From NCBI GenBank assembly GCA_002433805.1, contig DJIW01000150.1, forward strand, positions 1 to 6,801: a stretch of 6,801 nucleotides of DNA, written 5' to 3'. The DNA is from Competibacteraceae bacterium UBA6584. GTDB taxonomy: Bacteria; Pseudomonadota; Gammaproteobacteria; Competibacterales; Competibacteraceae. The notes beneath the pieces are model-generated. The model did no database searches, was not told where the DNA came from, and saw nothing but the letters and a program-made list of their open reading frames with translations. Below, one piece after another: positions 6,179-6,801 of the stretch (the first letter of the stretch is position 1; every line of letters starts with the position of its first letter). Made by a program: the position numbers and the translations under genes.

Positions 6179-6801
6179 TTATTCGATTTTGATCGCGATA
6201 GAGGAATTTCTGTTAACAGATTGAGACGGTTGAGGCGGCCGGGACGCTGGAGCGGATGTCGGCGCGCGGGTGGGTTTCGTCCCGCCGACCGCATTAGTTG
6301 CCGTCGGGGTGGTGGCGTTGTGGATCGGGCGGGCGGATTTGGCTCCGGCGGCGGTCGGGGCGGTGAGATGGCGGATCGGAGCCGCTCCAGACTTGTCGAC
6401 CCCGGTGGTTGCGCCAGTTGCGCTCGCGCGCGGCGGGTTACGCGATGGAGCGTTGGCCGTGGCGCGGCCGGTTGGATTGGCGGTGTCGGCTTTCGAAACC
6501 GGCTGCTTTGATGGAGCGGGTTTGTTGTTGCCGCTGTTGGCGGTCGCCAGCGCGTTCGCCGATCTGGCGTCCTTTTTCGAGGCGGCTGCTTTGCTTTCTT
6601 TCGAGGCGGTCGTTTTGCCTTCTTTCGAGGTGGTCGCTTTGCTTCCCTTCGGGTTGGCTGAGCTAAGATTCGATGAAGCGGCCTGCTTTTTTTGAGCGCC
6701 CGGCTTGGCCGACGGTTCGGGTCCGGATTGCGTGGCGGCCGCGCGAGCGGCGACAGCCGATGGCTTGGCGTGACCGCGCCGCACATCGATTTGGCGCTTG
6801 G
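6179..6801 (-). CDS. C-terminal part of a low-complexity, disordered basic protein
   Basis: I do not recognise this gene. The reading frame is open from the right edge to a TAA at 6179, about 207 codons. An in-frame GTG at 6784 lacks a Shine-Dalgarno and the frame stays open before it, so the start probably lies outside the window. The visible sequence is dominated by Ala, Ser, Thr, Pro, Lys and Asn. In the 201 residues from the GTG it has no Phe, Trp, Tyr or Cys, only three Leu, and about 19 Lys against seven acidic residues. It is thus almost certainly disordered and basic. Three 8-residue repeats of the form (G/E)-(S/G)-K-x-(T/A)-(T/A)-S-K occur at about 47-70 from the GTG. The frame is chosen over the overlapping ones because its codons are GC-ending like the neighbours'. 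It could be the tail of a cell-envelope or nucleic-acid-binding protein; the sequence does not decide. Confidence 0.6.
   Translation of the reverse strand, partial: KRQIDVRRGHAKPSAVAARAAATQSGPEPSAKPGAQKKQAASSNLSSANPKGSKATTSKEGKTTASKESKAAASKKDARSANALATANSGNNKPAPSKQPVSKADTANPTGRATANAPSRNPPRASATGATTGVDKSGAAPIRHLTAPTAAGAKSARPIHNATTPTATNAVGGTKPTRAPTSAPASRPPQPSQSVNRNSSIAIKIE
6575..6646 (-). repeat. 24-bp tandem repeat, three copies, within the low-complexity gene
   Basis: Three head-to-tail imperfect copies occur at 6575-6598, 6599-6622 and 6623-6646, each beginning TTTCGAGG on the plus strand. A decayed fourth copy may follow from 6647. The period equals eight codons, so copy-number change would keep the frame. 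On the coding strand each copy encodes an 8-residue unit ending Ser-Lys with a second Lys at position 3. Differences between copies are mostly at alanine/threonine and glycine/serine codons. Confidence 0.85.

Noticed and set aside
6575..6646. CRISPR array
   Set aside because: The repeats are contiguous 24-bp units without spacers and keep the reading frame, so this is a coding tandem repeat.
6270..6695. Plus-strand open frame that looks like a hydrophobic membrane protein
   Set aside because: Its Phe, Leu and Ala runs are the reverse complement of Lys and Ala codons in the low-complexity minus-strand gene. No Shine-Dalgarno is seen and the periodicity follows the minus-strand repeat.
6106..6786. 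Alternative minus-strand frame rich in Arg and Pro
   Set aside because: It overlaps the chosen minus-strand frame, has Arg/Pro codons typical of a shifted GC-rich frame, and its end runs into the intergenic region.

Overview
The window is a GC-rich, densely coded bacterial chromosome segment. Its gene types suggest a gammaproteobacterium: an AmtB/GlnK pair, an E. coli-type biosynthetic arginine decarboxylase, a SpeE-type spermidine synthase and a YbaK-HDOD fusion protein. This placement is an inference from gene content and style; there is no rRNA or marker gene to confirm it. I see no tRNA, rRNA, CRISPR array, insertion sequence or phage gene.

Layout, left to right. (1) 1-1649, plus strand: an ammonium transporter gene (amtB) cut by the left edge, then a complete PII signal protein gene (glnK type). 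A hairpin lies in the 121-bp gap between them, and a strong intrinsic terminator follows glnK. (2) 1713-4547: two polyamine genes arranged head to head. The spermidine synthase speE is on the minus strand with a GTG start. The biosynthetic arginine decarboxylase speA is on the plus strand with an excellent Shine-Dalgarno. Only 30 bp separate the two start codons. (3) 4587-6005, minus strand: a two-domain protein with an N-terminal YbaK-like aminoacyl-tRNA deacylase domain and a C-terminal HDOD domain. It is convergent with speA and has a recognisable sigma-70 promoter at 6055-6084. (4) 6006-6178: a less GC-rich intergenic stretch. (5) 6179-6801, minus strand: the C-terminal part of an unidentified, extremely low-complexity Ala/Ser/Thr/Pro/Lys protein that runs off the right edge and carries a 24-bp tandem repeat.

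How the genes fit together. AmtB and GlnK form the standard ammonium uptake and sensing module, in which GlnK plugs the AmtB channel according to nitrogen and energy status. SpeA makes agmatine from arginine, and SpeE adds an aminopropyl group to putrescine to make spermidine. The connecting enzymes (agmatine to putrescine, and SpeD for decarboxylated SAM) are not in the window. The HDOD protein is probably a signalling or regulatory scaffold of unknown target. I found no convincing new multi-gene system here. The most notable points are the close divergent polyamine genes, the amtB-before-glnK order, the deacylase-HDOD fusion, the disordered repeat protein and a suspicious sequence duplication at the left edge.
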